Source of the DNA: an uncultured Coriobacteriaceae bacterium
Lineage (GTDB): Bacteria; Actinomycetota; Coriobacteriia; Coriobacteriales; Coriobacteriaceae
Length of the DNA stretch: 64,000 nucleotides
Reading direction: 5' to 3'
NCBI GenBank assembly: GCA_944321435.1
Contig: CALULH010000001.1
Location: 124,001-188,000 of the forward strand
Part shown: piece after piece, positions 50,205-59,592 of the stretch
Numbering within the stretch: position 1 is the first letter of the stretch
Layout: each line of letters opens with the position of its first letter
The notes under the pieces: model-generated
Seen by the model: the letters and a program-made list of their open reading frames with translations, nothing else
Told to the model about the DNA's origin: nothing
Databases searched by the model: none
Position numbers and translations under genes: made by a program

Positions 50205-51440
50205 ATGTTTCATCGCGTCTGTCTCGTCCATTACCACGAGATCGGCCTCAAGGGAAAGAACCGTTCCCGTTTCGAACGTCAGCTCGTCGAGAACCTCAAG
50301 GCGGCTCTGGCCGCCTTTTCCGTTGAGGACGTGCGCCGGCTGTCCGGCTATATTCTCGTGACCTTCTCCCGTGGCGCGGACATACTCGCTGCCCACGAGC
50401 GCATTCGGCAGGTTCCCGGCGTGGCGCGCGTGTCGCTGGCCTTCCAGTGCGAGCGCGACCTCGCGCAGTACGGCGCCGCAGCTGTCGAGGCCATGCGCGA
50501 GGCCGAGCCCCTGGGCTTCGCCACCTTCAAGGTGCACGCCAAGCGCTCCAATACCGACTACGAGCTGGACACCATCGCCATCAACCGGGCGGTGGGAGAG
50601 GTGCTCTGCGAGGCGTTCCCGGACAAGAAGGTCCTCATGCACCATCCCGACCTCACGGTGAACGTCCTGGTGGTGCAGGGGAGCGTCTTCGTCTTCGCGC
50701 GGCATGATGCCGGTGTGGGCGGCCTGCCCGTGGGTACGGCCGGCAAGGTCGTCTCGCTCATGAGCTCGGGAATCGACTCCCCGGTGGCCTCGTGGAAAAT
50801 CATCCGCCGCGGCGCCGTCTGCGTGCCGGTGCACTTCTCGGGCCGGCCTCAGGTCGCCGATACGAGCGAGTACCTCTGCCAGGACCTGGTGCGTGCGCTG
50901 GAGCCGGCGGGCGGCATCGGGCGCCTCTACGTGGTGCCCTTCGGCGACTGCCAGCGCGAGATCTCGCTGGCGTGCCCGGGCGCGCTCCGCGTCATCATGT
51001 ACCGCCGCGTCATGTTCTCCGTGGCTGAGCGCATCGCGCGGATCGAGCAGGCCAAGGCCATCGTCACGGGCGAATCGCTCGGGCAGGTCGCCTCGCAGAC
51101 GCTCGACAACATCATCGCCACCAACGAGGTGGTGAGCCTGCCGGTCTTCCGGCCGCTGATCGGCTCCGACAAGCAGGAGATCATCGAGCGGGCTCAGGAG
51201 CTGGGCACCTACGATATCTCGACGGAGACGGCGCCGGATTGCTGCACCCTGTTCATGCCGCGTCGTCCCGAGACGCATGCCAAGCTCGACCAGGTCCACG
51301 AGGCATGGGACGCCTTCGACCATGACGCGATGATCGACCATCTGGTTGACACGCTGGAGTACGTCGACTTCGACTCCTGCCCGAGCTACCGGCCGCCGCG
51401 CTCCCTGCGCGAGAGGCACGAGGTGCTGGCGCCGCGGTAA
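50205..51440 (+). CDS. thiI: tRNA 4-thiouridine synthetase ThiI
   Basis: ThiI, 411 residues, adenylates and thiolates U8 of tRNA, and in some bacteria helps make the thiamine thiazole. It has the N-terminal ferredoxin-like and THUMP domains (about 60-165) and a PP-loop domain with SSGIDSPVASW at about 187. The C-terminal rhodanese domain of the E. coli protein is absent, as in most Gram-positives. The ATG at 50205 directly follows the rpoZ stop. No thiamine gene is nearby. Confidence 0.94.
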   Translation: MFHRVCLVHYHEIGLKGKNRSRFERQLVENLKAALAAFSVEDVRRLSGYILVTFSRGADILAAHERIRQVPGVARVSLAFQCERDLAQYGAAAVEAMREAEPLGFATFKVHAKRSNTDYELDTIAINRAVGEVLCEAFPDKKVLMHHPDLTVNVLVVQGSVFVFARHDAGVGGLPVGTAGKVVSLMSSGIDSPVASWKIIRRGAVCVPVHFSGRPQVADTSEYLCQDLVRALEPAGGIGRLYVVPFGDCQREISLACPGALRVIMYRRVMFSVAERIARIEQAKAIVTGESLGQVASQTLDNIIATNEVVSLPVFRPLIGSDKQEIIERAQELGTYDISTETAPDCCTLFMPRRPETHAKLDQVHEAWDAFDHDAMIDHLVDTLEYVDFDSCPSYRPPRSLRERHEVLAPR

Positions 51441-51470
51441 GGCGCGGGCCGCTCTTCCCCGATGTGTTTG

Positions 51471-51507
51471 GCTAGGTTTTGGCTAGGCTAGACGGCGGCT
51501 AGGTTTG
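51471..51507 (+). repeat. Three direct repeats of GCTAGGTTT upstream of comEA
   Basis: GCTAGGTTTT (51471-51480), GCTAGGCTAG (51482-51491) and GCTAGGTTTG (51498-51507) lie in 37 bases between thiI and comEA. The same GCTAGGTTTT occurs at 13859 and 13923. They look like regulator binding sites or a small repeat array. Confidence 0.6.
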
Positions 51508-51549
51508 TGTTAGATCGCATGTCCGTTTCTCATATCGACGGGGTTTTCG

Positions 51550-51585
51550 GCACCCCCTCGGCTCATGATTGGGCCGAGGGGGTGT
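51550..51585 (+). promoter_or_regulatory. Hairpin overlapping the comEA ribosome site
   Basis: GCACCCCCTCGGC (51550-51562) pairs perfectly with GCCGAGGGGGTGT-type bases (51573-51585) around a 10-base loop. The 3' arm contains GAGGGGGTG, the only ribosome site near the ATG at 51591, so the hairpin would hide it. It could alternatively be a terminator for thiI, though the T-run is short. Confidence 0.55.
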
Positions 51586-51590
51586 TTCGT

Positions 51591-52349
51591 ATGGCGCAGT
51601 TGGATAGGAGGGCAGACGGCAGGCGAGATCTCGTGGCGCTGTTGCGGCAACGGCCGGGGTTGTGCGCGAGTGCCCTGCTTGCCTGCGTGGCGCTGCTTGC
51701 GGTGGTTGCCCTGGGGGTGACCGGCGGGTTCGGCGCTACGACGGTGCGGGTCGAACGGGGGTCCGCACCGGCGGCGCAGGGGAGCGATGAGGCGGCAGGC
51801 AGCAGCGGGGCAGGTGAGGAGGATGAAGACCCCTCCTCTGTGGAAGGGGAAGCCTCGGCCGAGAAGGACGCCGCCGAGCCGGCGGAGCTCTTGGTGGACG
51901 TGGGCGGCGCTGTGGCCGCGCCGGGCGTGGTGCGCGTTGCGGCGGGGGCGCGGGTGACGGACGCGGTGGCTGCAGCGGGCGGCCTCACGGCGGAGGCGGA
52001 TACGGCGACCCTCAACCTGGCGGCCAGACTTGAGGACGGGCAGAAGGTGTACGTGCCCACGGCGGGCGAGGCGATGCCCGCCGCCGGCGGCGGGTCGGCG
52101 GACGCTGGGGCTGCAGCGGGTGGCGCGGGCTCAGCGGGTGCTGGCGGCGCGACCTCCGGTCTTGTGAACATAAACACGGCATCAGCCGACGAGCTCGATG
52201 CCCTGCCCGGCGTGGGGCCGGCCACCGCTCAGGCCATCATCGATGAGCGCGAGTCCAACGGCGCCTTCACGAGCGCAGAGGACATCATGCGCGTCTCCGG
52301 GATCGGCGAGAAGAAGTTCGCTAAGCTCAAGTCCTCGATCTGCGTTTAG
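51591..52349 (+). CDS. comEA: Competence protein ComEA (DNA receptor)
   Basis: ComEA, 252 residues, a membrane-anchored DNA-binding protein for DNA uptake. It has a membrane helix at about 22-48 (LCASALLACVALLAVVAL), an acidic linker, a SLBB-type domain (VDVGGAVAAPGVVRVAAG), a glycine-rich linker and two helix-hairpin-helix motifs (INTASADELDALPGVG and VSGIGEKKFAKLKS). The ATG at 51591 is preferred over the GTG at 51507, whose extension has no ribosome site. comEC follows after 11 bases. Confidence 0.92.
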   Translation: MAQLDRRADGRRDLVALLRQRPGLCASALLACVALLAVVALGVTGGFGATTVRVERGSAPAAQGSDEAAGSSGAGEEDEDPSSVEGEASAEKDAAEPAELLVDVGGAVAAPGVVRVAAGARVTDAVAAAGGLTAEADTATLNLAARLEDGQKVYVPTAGEAMPAAGGGSADAGAAAGGAGSAGAGGATSGLVNINTASADELDALPGVGPATAQAIIDERESNGAFTSAEDIMRVSGIGEKKFAKLKSSICV

Positions 52350-52360
52350 GGGAGTGCCGG

Positions 52361-54883
52361 ATGTCGTCGCTATGGGGGTTTCCGCTCCTTGCCGCAGCTG
52401 GCGAACCCGGGGCTCGCTGCGCACGCTCGCCAAGGGAGGAAGCGCATTCCGCACAGGCGGGGTCCGGGTTGAGGGCTCAGGAGGCCAATCCGCGTTTCCG
52501 ACCTGAAAGCCACCCGCTTCCCGCTCGGCCGTACGTGCCGCCCGTGCTCTGGGGCTGCGCCGCGCTAGCGGCTGCGGGCGCGGCTCTTCTCAACGCCGGT
52601 TGGGAGCGCTACTGTGCCGGCGTCGGGGAGGGAGCTGTCCCGCTGCGCGTGCCGCAGGGAGCCCTGGGATGGGCGTGCGCCCTGGCGCCGTTGCTTGGTG
52701 CGGCTGCCCTCTTTGCGTTGGCCATGGGCGCGGTATCCGTCCGTACGGGAGGCCGCGCAGGCGCCGGTAGCCCACGGGGGCGGTACCTTGTCGCCGCGCT
52801 GCGGTGGGCTGCGGCGGGGACGTTGATTGGCTGCGTTGGCACGTGCTTTCAGCTGGCGGGACAAAGTGCGGAGGCGATCCGCTTACGGGAGATGCCGCTC
52901 AGTGCCGGCGTGCTCGTCATCGAGGGCGATCCGGTGCAGGGTTCCTTCGGCGCTTCCGTTGACGCGGCGCTTTGGCGCGATGGCCGCAAGGCAGGGTCCG
53001 TCCGCCTCTCGGCAAACGAGACCTTTCCCCGCGGATCGCGCGTCGTCGCCGTAGGTTCGTTTGAAGGGCTTGAGGCCGACGAGTGGGGAAGGGCGCTTTT
53101 CATGCGCGGCGTCATGGCTCAGGCACGTGTAGCGAGCGTGCGGTCCGTTGACCGGCCCGCGCAGCCGGTCTACGCGTTGCGCGAGGCCGTGCTCGACGGC
53201 ATCGACCCGGAGGCTTCGCCGGAGCGCGCGTTGGTGGCGGGAACCGTCTGCGGGTACGCCTCGGCGCTGAACGCCGATCCCGTGTCGGATGCGTTTGCGC
53301 TCACGGGGCTCTCGCATTTGGTGGCGGTCTCCGGCAGTCATTTGGCCCTCGTCGCCGCGCTTGTCGCCGGCGTGCTGGAACGCGCGGGGACGCCGCGCGG
53401 TCTGCGCTGTGCGCTTATCGGCGGGCTTATGGGCTTGTACGTGGTTTTCAGCGGCGGGGCGCCTTCGGCGGTCCGGTCGTTTCTCATGGTGACGGCGGGC
53501 AGCGCCACGGCGCTCGGGGGGCGCCGCGCGCATGCGCTCTCCGGACTCGGCGTGACGGCCTTCGTCCTCATGGGCCTGCGCCCCGGACTCGTCTACGATG
53601 TGGGCTTCGAGCTGTCGGTGATGAGCGTGCTGTTCATCCTCGTCTTCGGCCGGTACCTTGCGTGCCTTCTTGCGCGCATGGGCCTGCCGGATGCACTCGC
53701 TGAGCTTCTCGCCCTCACGCTCAGCGCCCAATGGGCCACGTTGCCCATTACCATGGAGGTGTTCGGCCAAGTATCCCTCGTGGCTCCGATCGCCAACCTG
53801 CTGGCGGAGCCCCCTATGACGGCGCTGCTGGCCACAGGCTTGGTTGCGGCCCCCGTCGCTGCGGCGATCCCGGCGCTCGGCCTTGCGCTCAACGTGCCGC
53901 TTGCCTGCGCGCAGCTGAGCATCTTCGTGGCGCAGCTCATGGCGGGGCTTCCTTATGCGGCCGTGGCCGTGGAGCCGCCGGCGGGAGCGTCCGTGCTCCT
54001 TTGGGGCGCGGCGGCGGTTGCCTACCTTCTCTGGGGAGACCCTCGGCGCAGTCGCCTGCTGGCCGGCGTTGCGTTGGCGGCCGTCGGGCTCGGCTGCTGG
54101 GCGCTTGCGGCGCGCTTCGGGGCGCCACCGCGCGTGACGGTGCTCGACGTGGGCCAGGGCGACGCCATTCTCATCCGCGATGGACCTGCCGCCGTTCTGG
54201 TGGATACGGGCGAGGGCGACGCGGTGTGCGGCGCGTTGGCGCGCAACGGTGTTTTCGCGCTTGACGCGGTGATCATCACCCATTGGGATAGCGACCATGC
54301 AGGGGGCCTGGACGACCTTGCCCAAACCGTGCCCGTCGGCGCCGTCTACGCCGCTGCGGGTGCGGCAGAGCATGCGCCGGATAACGCGGCGAAGGTTGCG
54401 GCGCGTACCGAGTCAGGCACCGTCGACGAGCTTGCGGCGGGGGACTGCGTTACGGTGGGCCGCTTTACGTGCCGGGTTCTCTGGCCTCGGGAGCCGGTGG
54501 ACGGCGAGGACAACGAGGACTCGCTGGTGCTCTCCGTCACCTTCGAGCACGGGGCCGACAGGTTGTCCGTCTTGCTGACCGGGGACGCCGAGCGCTCCTG
54601 CACCACGCAGATCGCGCAGGAGGCAGGCGATATAGACGTTCTCAAGCTCGCCCACCATGGCTCCGCCGAGTCCGTTGACGGCGCCCTGCTCGATGCGCTG
54701 CGCCCGGAGGCGGCTGTGGCGAGCGCGGGGGCAGGCAACCGCTACGGTCATCCTACGGCTGCCTGCCGCGCGGCAGTCGAGGCCGCGGGAGCCCTCTTCC
54801 TCTGCACCATCGACTGCGGTGACATCGCGTTCGCACCTGGCGCCAGCGGCTCCGCGATCTCCTATTCCGGCCCGCGCGGCTGA
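52361..54883 (+). CDS. comEC: Competence protein ComEC (DNA channel)
   Basis: ComEC/Rec2, 840 residues, forms the channel that carries single-stranded DNA across the membrane. The N-terminal region, with several membrane helices, precedes the competence domain (GLSHLVAVSGSHLALVAALV), more helices, and a C-terminal metallo-beta-lactamase domain (VLDVGQGDAILI, THWDSDHAGG, LLTGDAE, KLAHHGS) that may degrade the non-transferred strand. The first 60 residues are low-complexity and may be too long. The ATG at 52361 follows GGGGAG. Both channel parts intact suggest the strain keeps uptake potential, although other com genes are not in view. Confidence 0.93.
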   Translation: MSSLWGFPLLAAAGEPGARCARSPREEAHSAQAGSGLRAQEANPRFRPESHPLPARPYVPPVLWGCAALAAAGAALLNAGWERYCAGVGEGAVPLRVPQGALGWACALAPLLGAAALFALAMGAVSVRTGGRAGAGSPRGRYLVAALRWAAAGTLIGCVGTCFQLAGQSAEAIRLREMPLSAGVLVIEGDPVQGSFGASVDAALWRDGRKAGSVRLSANETFPRGSRVVAVGSFEGLEADEWGRALFMRGVMAQARVASVRSVDRPAQPVYALREAVLDGIDPEASPERALVAGTVCGYASALNADPVSDAFALTGLSHLVAVSGSHLALVAALVAGVLERAGTPRGLRCALIGGLMGLYVVFSGGAPSAVRSFLMVTAGSATALGGRRAHALSGLGVTAFVLMGLRPGLVYDVGFELSVMSVLFILVFGRYLACLLARMGLPDALAELLALTLSAQWATLPITMEVFGQVSLVAPIANLLAEPPMTALLATGLVAAPVAAAIPALGLALNVPLACAQLSIFVAQLMAGLPYAAVAVEPPAGASVLLWGAAAVAYLLWGDPRRSRLLAGVALAAVGLGCWALAARFGAPPRVTVLDVGQGDAILIRDGPAAVLVDTGEGDAVCGALARNGVFALDAVIITHWDSDHAGGLDDLAQTVPVGAVYAAAGAAEHAPDNAAKVAARTESGTVDELAAGDCVTVGRFTCRVLWPREPVDGEDNEDSLVLSVTFEHGADRLSVLLTGDAERSCTTQIAQEAGDIDVLKLAHHGSAESVDGALLDALRPEAAVASAGAGNRYGHPTAACRAAVEAAGALFLCTIDCGDIAFAPGASGSAISYSGPRG

Positions 54884-54976
54884 GCCCGGTCGCTCCAGTC
54901 GTATCGCCGCGGACGTGTTGCCCTGCGCGACCTATTCCGGAGCGAACGGCGCGGGTATGAAGAGGGAGGGGCTTGC

Positions 54977-55939
54977 TTAACGGCCGCAGATGCGCGCGAC
55001 CCACTGGATGAGGGCCGTCTCGGCGTCGCGGGAGCCTTTGAGGGCAAGCTCGACGTCGACGGCCGCCTCGAGGGCGTCCACCAGCTCGCTCATCTTGAAG
55101 CGCCGCGCCCAGGTGAGGTGGTTTTTCACCTGCCAGGCCTGCGCCCCCAGCGTCTTGGCCAGCATGCCGCCCTCGCCGCGCGCGTCCAGAGCCTTTGCGG
55201 TAATGAGCTCGCGCAGGCGCGTGGCAAGCAGGCTGTAGAGCATGTAGTCGCTCTTTCCGGGCATCAGCTTGAGCAGGCCGAGGGCCTTGGGCGCGTTGCG
55301 CGCGCTCACCGCGTCGAGGAAGTCCCAAGGCTTGGGCTCTGCGGTGCGCACCACGTACTGCTCGACATCCGCTTGGGTGATCTCGGGTCCCGTGACGATG
55401 CTCGCGAGCTTCTTGAGCTCGTTGTCGAGCATGCGCGTGGACTCGCCCACACGGCTCACGAGCTCCTCAGCCCCCGCCTGCGTGATGGTTTTGCCGTGCG
55501 CCGGCGCAAGCGCCCGCACGTGGGCCGGCAGCTCCCAGCGCTTCTTGGGCGCGCAGTCGATAAGGGCCTTCTTGTCCCATTTGACGGCGGCCTTGTACAG
55601 GCGCGTGTTCTTGGCGAGCTTGTCGGCGATGATCATGAGCACGGTGGTCTCGCTCGGCTTCTTGAGGTACGTCACCAGCATCTCGCTCACCGCCTTGGGA
55701 AGGCGGTTGCAGTTGTCGAGAATCACCAGCCGAAACTCGGCCCCCAGGGGAAAGGTGTTCAAAGAGGACAGCAGGTCCTCGGGGTCTGCCTCGCCGCGGC
55801 CCATGTCGCGCTCGTCGAGGTTGAAGTCGGCCAAGCCGCTCGCCTCGAGCCGCTGCTTCATGCGCGTTACCGCCCGGTTGCGCTTGAGCTCGTCCGTACC
55901 GATGATGAGGTAAGCCGGCAGAAGCTTCGTGGCCGCCAT
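54977..55939 (-). CDS. holA: DNA polymerase III delta subunit
   Basis: HolA, 320 residues, the clamp-loader subunit that opens the sliding clamp. LIIGTDELKRNRAVTRM, ILDNCNRLPKAV and KKPSETTVLMIIADKL match the N-terminal AAA-like domain of the family, followed by helical domains II and III ending in ALIQWVARICGR. It lies on the minus strand, convergent to comEC; comEC-holA-rpsT is a common order. The start is the ATG at 55939 with GGGGAACC upstream. Confidence 0.92.
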   Translation of the reverse strand: MAATKLLPAYLIIGTDELKRNRAVTRMKQRLEASGLADFNLDERDMGRGEADPEDLLSSLNTFPLGAEFRLVILDNCNRLPKAVSEMLVTYLKKPSETTVLMIIADKLAKNTRLYKAAVKWDKKALIDCAPKKRWELPAHVRALAPAHGKTITQAGAEELVSRVGESTRMLDNELKKLASIVTGPEITQADVEQYVVRTAEPKPWDFLDAVSARNAPKALGLLKLMPGKSDYMLYSLLATRLRELITAKALDARGEGGMLAKTLGAQAWQVKNHLTWARRFKMSELVDALEAAVDVELALKGSRDAETALIQWVARICGR

Positions 55940-56068
55940 GCGCGGTTCCCCTTTCCGTCTGTGCCGTGTCCCTCGCCGCTGTATGCGCGCTGCGCGCGGC
56001 GGCTGCTCTTCTATTATAGGGGAGCGCGCGAGGCTGTGAGAGCGTGGGGATGCGCGGGCACGCGGGGT

Positions 56069-56106
56069 AAAAAAGGACCCCGCGGTGGAAGCGCGGGGTC
56101 CTTTTT
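56069..56106. terminator. Terminator of rpsT
   Basis: AAAAAGGACCCCGCG (56070-56084) pairs with CGCGGGGTCCTTTTT (56092-56106). On the minus strand it ends in a T-run after rpsT. Confidence 0.9.
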
Positions 56107-56127
56107 GAAACGTGATGTGGGAAGAGG

Positions 56128-56391
56128 CTACTTCAGGGTGTTCACCAGCTGGGCCACACCGGACTTGCGGTTGGCGGCCTGGTTCTTGTGGATGATGCCC
56201 TTGGTGGCGGCCATGTCGAGGCGCTTGTAAGCGCGGGAGGCGGCAGCCTCCGCCTTCTCGAGGTCCTTGGCCTCCACAGCCAGACGCACGTTCTTCACGA
56301 GCGTCTTGAGCTCGGACTTGACTGCGCGGTTGCGCAGACGAGCCTTCTCCGCCTGACGGATGCGCTTCTTCTGAGACTTGATGTTTGCCAC
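56128..56391 (-). CDS. rpsT: 30S ribosomal protein S20
   Basis: RpsT, 87 residues, binds 16S rRNA early in 30S assembly. The sequence is highly basic and helical with the family starts and ends (MANIKSQKKRIRQAEKAR; KGIIHKNQAANRKSGVAQL). AAAGGAACG precedes its start on the minus strand. A TGCTATATT extended -10 box is on the minus strand at 56457-56465, giving a leader of about 60 bases. It is divergent from lepA. Confidence 0.97.
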   Translation of the reverse strand: MANIKSQKKRIRQAEKARLRNRAVKSELKTLVKNVRLAVEAKDLEKAEAAASRAYKRLDMAATKGIIHKNQAANRKSGVAQLVNTLK

Positions 56392-56456
56392 TTCAAACGT
56401 TCCTTTCAGTGTGTACTCTCTGCCCTCTGAGACACGGCGTTGAGATCAACTGCGTA

Positions 56457-56465
56457 AATATAGCA
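56457..56465 (-). promoter_or_regulatory. Extended -10 promoter of rpsT
   Basis: On the minus strand this reads TGCTATATT, about 65 bases before the rpsT start, the same form as the rimP-nusA promoter. Confidence 0.55.
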
Positions 56466-56563
56466 CGGCCATGCGCGTAAGAGAAGAGAAAAAGCCATGT
56501 AGAGCCTGTGTTTCTCACGGTCTGCACAGACGCAGCCCCCTCGCGCCCGCGCGGCGCATACGC

Positions 56564-56577
56564 TATGATAGCTGCCA
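56564..56577 (+). promoter_or_regulatory. Likely -10 box of a leaderless lepA transcript
   Basis: TATGAT at 56564-56569 lies seven bases before the ATG at 56577, with no ribosome site in between, so transcription would start at or next to the start codon. Confidence 0.4.
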
Positions 56578-58385
56578 TGACTACTATAGATACCTCACAT
56601 ATCAGGAACTTCTCCATCATCGCGCACATCGATCACGGCAAGTCGACGATCTCGGACCGCATCCTCGAGCTCACGCACACCGTGGACGAGCGCGACATGG
56701 AGGCCCAGCTGCTCGATTCCATGGACATCGAGCGGGAGCGCGGCATCACCATCAAGAGCAACGCCGTGCGCGTCATGTACACCGCCGACGACGGCGAGAC
56801 CTACCAGTTCAACCTTATCGACACGCCCGGCCACGTCGACTTCACCTACGAGGTCAGCCGCAGCCTGGCGGCGTGCGAGGGGGCGGTGCTGGTGGTCGAC
56901 GCCACCCAGGGCGTCGAGGCCCAGACCGTTTCCAACGCCAACCTGGCCATGAACGCCAACCTGGACATCGTGCCGGCCATCAACAAGATCGACCTTCCCT
57001 CCGCGCATCCCGACGAGGTCAAGACCGAGATCGAGGACGAGCTGGCCATCCCGGCCGACGACGCCGTGTGCGTGTCGGGCAAGACGGGCGAGGGCATCCA
57101 CGACCTTCTCGAGGCCATCGTGTTCCTCGTCTCTCCGCCCTCTGGTAGCGAGGACGCGCCGCTCAAAGCCCTTATCCTCGATTCCTACTTCGATGAGTAC
57201 CGCGGCGTCGTCGCCATGGTGCGCGTCTTCGACGGGAGCATCCGCAAGGGCGACCAGCTCACCATGATGCAGTCCGGCGAGAGCTTCCTCGTGGACGGCG
57301 TGGGCGTCAAGCGCCCGGCCGAGGTCCTTATCGACCGCATCGGGGTGGGCGAGGTCGGCTTCGTGGTGACGGGCCTTAAGGATCCCGGCGCCGTGCGCGT
57401 GGGAGACACGCTCACGTACCGCGACCGCCCGTGCCCGGAGCCCCTGCCCGGCTACCGCGAGGCCAAGCCCATGGTCTACACGGGGCTGTTCCCCATCGAC
57501 AACAAGGATTACGAGAACCTGCGCGACGCGCTCGAGAAGCTCCGCGTGAACGACCCTTCGCTTACCTGGAGCCCTGAGACGAGCGTTGCGCTGGGCTTCG
57601 GCTTCCGCGTGGGCTTCCTGGGCCTTCTGCACATGGAGGTCGTCAAGGAGCGCTTGGAGCGCGAGTTCAACCTGGACCTCATCGCCACGAGCCCCAGCGT
57701 GGACTACCACGTCTACAAGACCGATGGCCAGATGATCGACGTCCGCAGCCCCCAGGACCTGCCCGACGCCACGCGCATCGAGCATATCGAGGAGCCCTAC
57801 CTCAAGGCCAAGGTCATCGTCCCACCCGCCTACATGGGCGCGGTGATGCAGCTCGCGGTCGACCACCGCGGCATCACCAAGGACATGGTTTACCTGTCGG
57901 AGAAGTCCGTCGAGATGCACTTCGACGTTCCGCTCGCCGAGCTCATCCTCGACTTCTTCGACCAGCTCAAGAGCCGCACCAAGGGCTATGCCAGCTTGGA
58001 TTACGAGTTCGCGGACTACCGCGCGAGCGACCTCGTGAAGCTCGACATCCTGCTTTCGGGCGACGAGGTGGACGCGCTCTCCTTCATCGTGCATAAGGAC
58101 AAGGCGTATACCCTCGCGCGCGGTCTCTGCGACAAGCTCAAGGAGATCATCCCGCGCCAGCTCTTCGAGGTGCCCATCCAGGGCGCCATCGGCAACAAGA
58201 TCATCGCGCGCAGCACCGTCAAGGCCCGCCGCAAGGACGTGCTGGCCAAGTGCTACGGCGGCGACATCTCGCGTAAGCGCAAGCTGCTGGAGAAGCAGAA
58301 GGAGGGCAAGAAGCGCATGAAGGCCGTCGGCTCGGTCGAGGTGCCGCAGGAAGCCTTCCTCGCCATTCTGAAGGTGGACGAGTAG
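56577..58385 (+). CDS. lepA: Elongation factor 4 (LepA)
   Basis: LepA/EF4, 602 residues, a ribosomal GTPase that acts in 30S assembly and may back-translocate stalled ribosomes. The G domain shows [14 protein letters not shown], the DTPGHVDF switch, and NKIDLP, followed by the LepA C-terminal domain ([23 protein letters not shown]). Length and motifs are standard. The ATG at 56577 starts [21 protein letters not shown], as in LepA proteins; longer in-frame starts at 56508 and 56565 lack a ribosome site, as does this one. Confidence 0.96.
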   Translation: MTTIDTSHIRNFSIIAHIDHGKSTISDRILELTHTVDERDMEAQLLDSMDIERERGITIKSNAVRVMYTADDGETYQFNLIDTPGHVDFTYEVSRSLAACEGAVLVVDATQGVEAQTVSNANLAMNANLDIVPAINKIDLPSAHPDEVKTEIEDELAIPADDAVCVSGKTGEGIHDLLEAIVFLVSPPSGSEDAPLKALILDSYFDEYRGVVAMVRVFDGSIRKGDQLTMMQSGESFLVDGVGVKRPAEVLIDRIGVGEVGFVVTGLKDPGAVRVGDTLTYRDRPCPEPLPGYREAKPMVYTGLFPIDNKDYENLRDALEKLRVNDPSLTWSPETSVALGFGFRVGFLGLLHMEVVKERLEREFNLDLIATSPSVDYHVYKTDGQMIDVRSPQDLPDATRIEHIEEPYLKAKVIVPPAYMGAVMQLAVDHRGITKDMVYLSEKSVEMHFDVPLAELILDFFDQLKSRTKGYASLDYEFADYRASDLVKLDILLSGDEVDALSFIVHKDKAYTLARGLCDKLKEIIPRQLFEVPIQGAIGNKIIARSTVKARRKDVLAKCYGGDISRKRKLLEKQKEGKKRMKAVGSVEVPQEAFLAILKVDE

Positions 58386-58433
58386 CCTTCTGCGGCCCCA
58401 AAGCGCTCCGACGCGCTGAGGGTGGGCGCCATT

Positions 58434-58497
58434 GCGCCATTGGGGACGGGTACGTTTGGCAGACATGTCTGCCAAACGTACCCGTCCCCAATGGCGC
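58434..58497. repeat. Perfect 64-bp palindrome, copy B of the dispersed family
   Basis: Arms of 32 bases meet without a spacer; the centre is AGACATGTCT. The outer core GCCATTGGGGACGGGTACG is shared with 11534-11602. It lies between lepA and dusB and has no T-run. It may form a cruciform in DNA or a very stable RNA hairpin. Confidence 0.93.
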
Positions 58498-58575
58498 AAC
58501 CCCATGGCGAGAAGGGCAGTGCGGCGCCGCTTTCTCGCCCGCTCTTTGCGCGCTTGCAAGCAGTAAGGAGACCCC

Positions 58576-59592
58576 ATGACCCCATCCGACACGCTGCGCG
58601 CCCTGTTTGCTGAGCAGCCCTTCCTGTTGGCGCCCATGGCGGGGGTGACCGACGCCCCCTACCGCCTCATGTGCCGTGCCCACGGCGCGCGCCTGGCGTA
58701 CAGCGAGATGGTGAGCGTTGCGGGCCTTGCCTACGCGAGCGAGAAGACATGGGACCTCGTGCTGCCGGATCCGCGGGAGCCGCAGATCTGCGTACAGCTC
58801 TTCGGATCCAAGCCTGAGCAGTTCGCCCAGGCGGTCGACGCTGTTCAGGAGCGCGTGGGCGAGAAGCTCACGCTCATAGACATCAACATGGCCTGCCCTG
58901 CGCGCAAGGTCGTCTCGAAGGGGGAGGGCTGCGCGCTCATGCGCGCGCCGGAGACGGCCGAGCAGATCGTGCGCGCGGCGGCGGGGCGCGCTCGGGTGCC
59001 CGTGACGGTCAAGATGCGCGTGGGCTACGCCTCCGCCGACCGGAACGCCCCGGAGTTCGCGCGGCGCATGGAGGCCGCCGGCGCCGCCGCGGTGGCGGTT
59101 CACGGGCGCACGGCCGGGCAGATGTACCTGGGACAGGCCGACTGGTCCATCATCGACGAGGTCGCCGCGCAGGTTGCGGTGCCCGTCATCGGCTCGGGAG
59201 ACGTCTACACGGCCCAGGACGCCGTCGACATGCTTACCGGCACTGCGGCGAGCGCGGTGTTCTGTGCGCGGGGGACCTACGGCAACCCGTGGATCTTCGA
59301 GGACGCGCAGGCCCTGCTCGCCGGGGACGTTGCGCCCGCTCATGATTTCCGCGACAAGCTGGGCGCGTTCCGCCGTCACCTCGAGCTTTTGGAGGAGGCA
59401 GGCGCGCACATGGTGCGGGCGCGGACCTTTGCCGCCTGGTACTTGAAGGGCGTTCCGCAAGCGGCTTCCTGGCGCCGCCGCGCCGTGTCGTGCGTCTCGG
59501 TCGCGGACTGGCGCGCGCTTGTCGATGACCTGCAGGCGGCCTCGTCCCATTGGACGGTCGAGAACGGCAAGGTCGTGGCGCAGGATGCCTGA
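58576..59592 (+). CDS. dusB: tRNA-dihydrouridine synthase, DusB type
   Basis: A 338-residue flavin-dependent enzyme that reduces uridine to dihydrouridine in tRNA. The TIM-barrel core has LAPMAGVTDAPYR, the catalytic Cys107 in DINMACPARKVV, and the FMN-binding IGSGDVYTAQDA and GARGTYGNPW-like ARGTYGNPWIF. The ATG at 58576 follows AAGGAG. The hemW start codon overlaps its last codons. A GatB-like tail is absent. Confidence 0.93.
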   Translation: MTPSDTLRALFAEQPFLLAPMAGVTDAPYRLMCRAHGARLAYSEMVSVAGLAYASEKTWDLVLPDPREPQICVQLFGSKPEQFAQAVDAVQERVGEKLTLIDINMACPARKVVSKGEGCALMRAPETAEQIVRAAAGRARVPVTVKMRVGYASADRNAPEFARRMEAAGAAAVAVHGRTAGQMYLGQADWSIIDEVAAQVAVPVIGSGDVYTAQDAVDMLTGTAASAVFCARGTYGNPWIFEDAQALLAGDVAPAHDFRDKLGAFRRHLELLEEAGAHMVRARTFAAWYLKGVPQAASWRRRAVSCVSVADWRALVDDLQAASSHWTVENGKVVAQDA

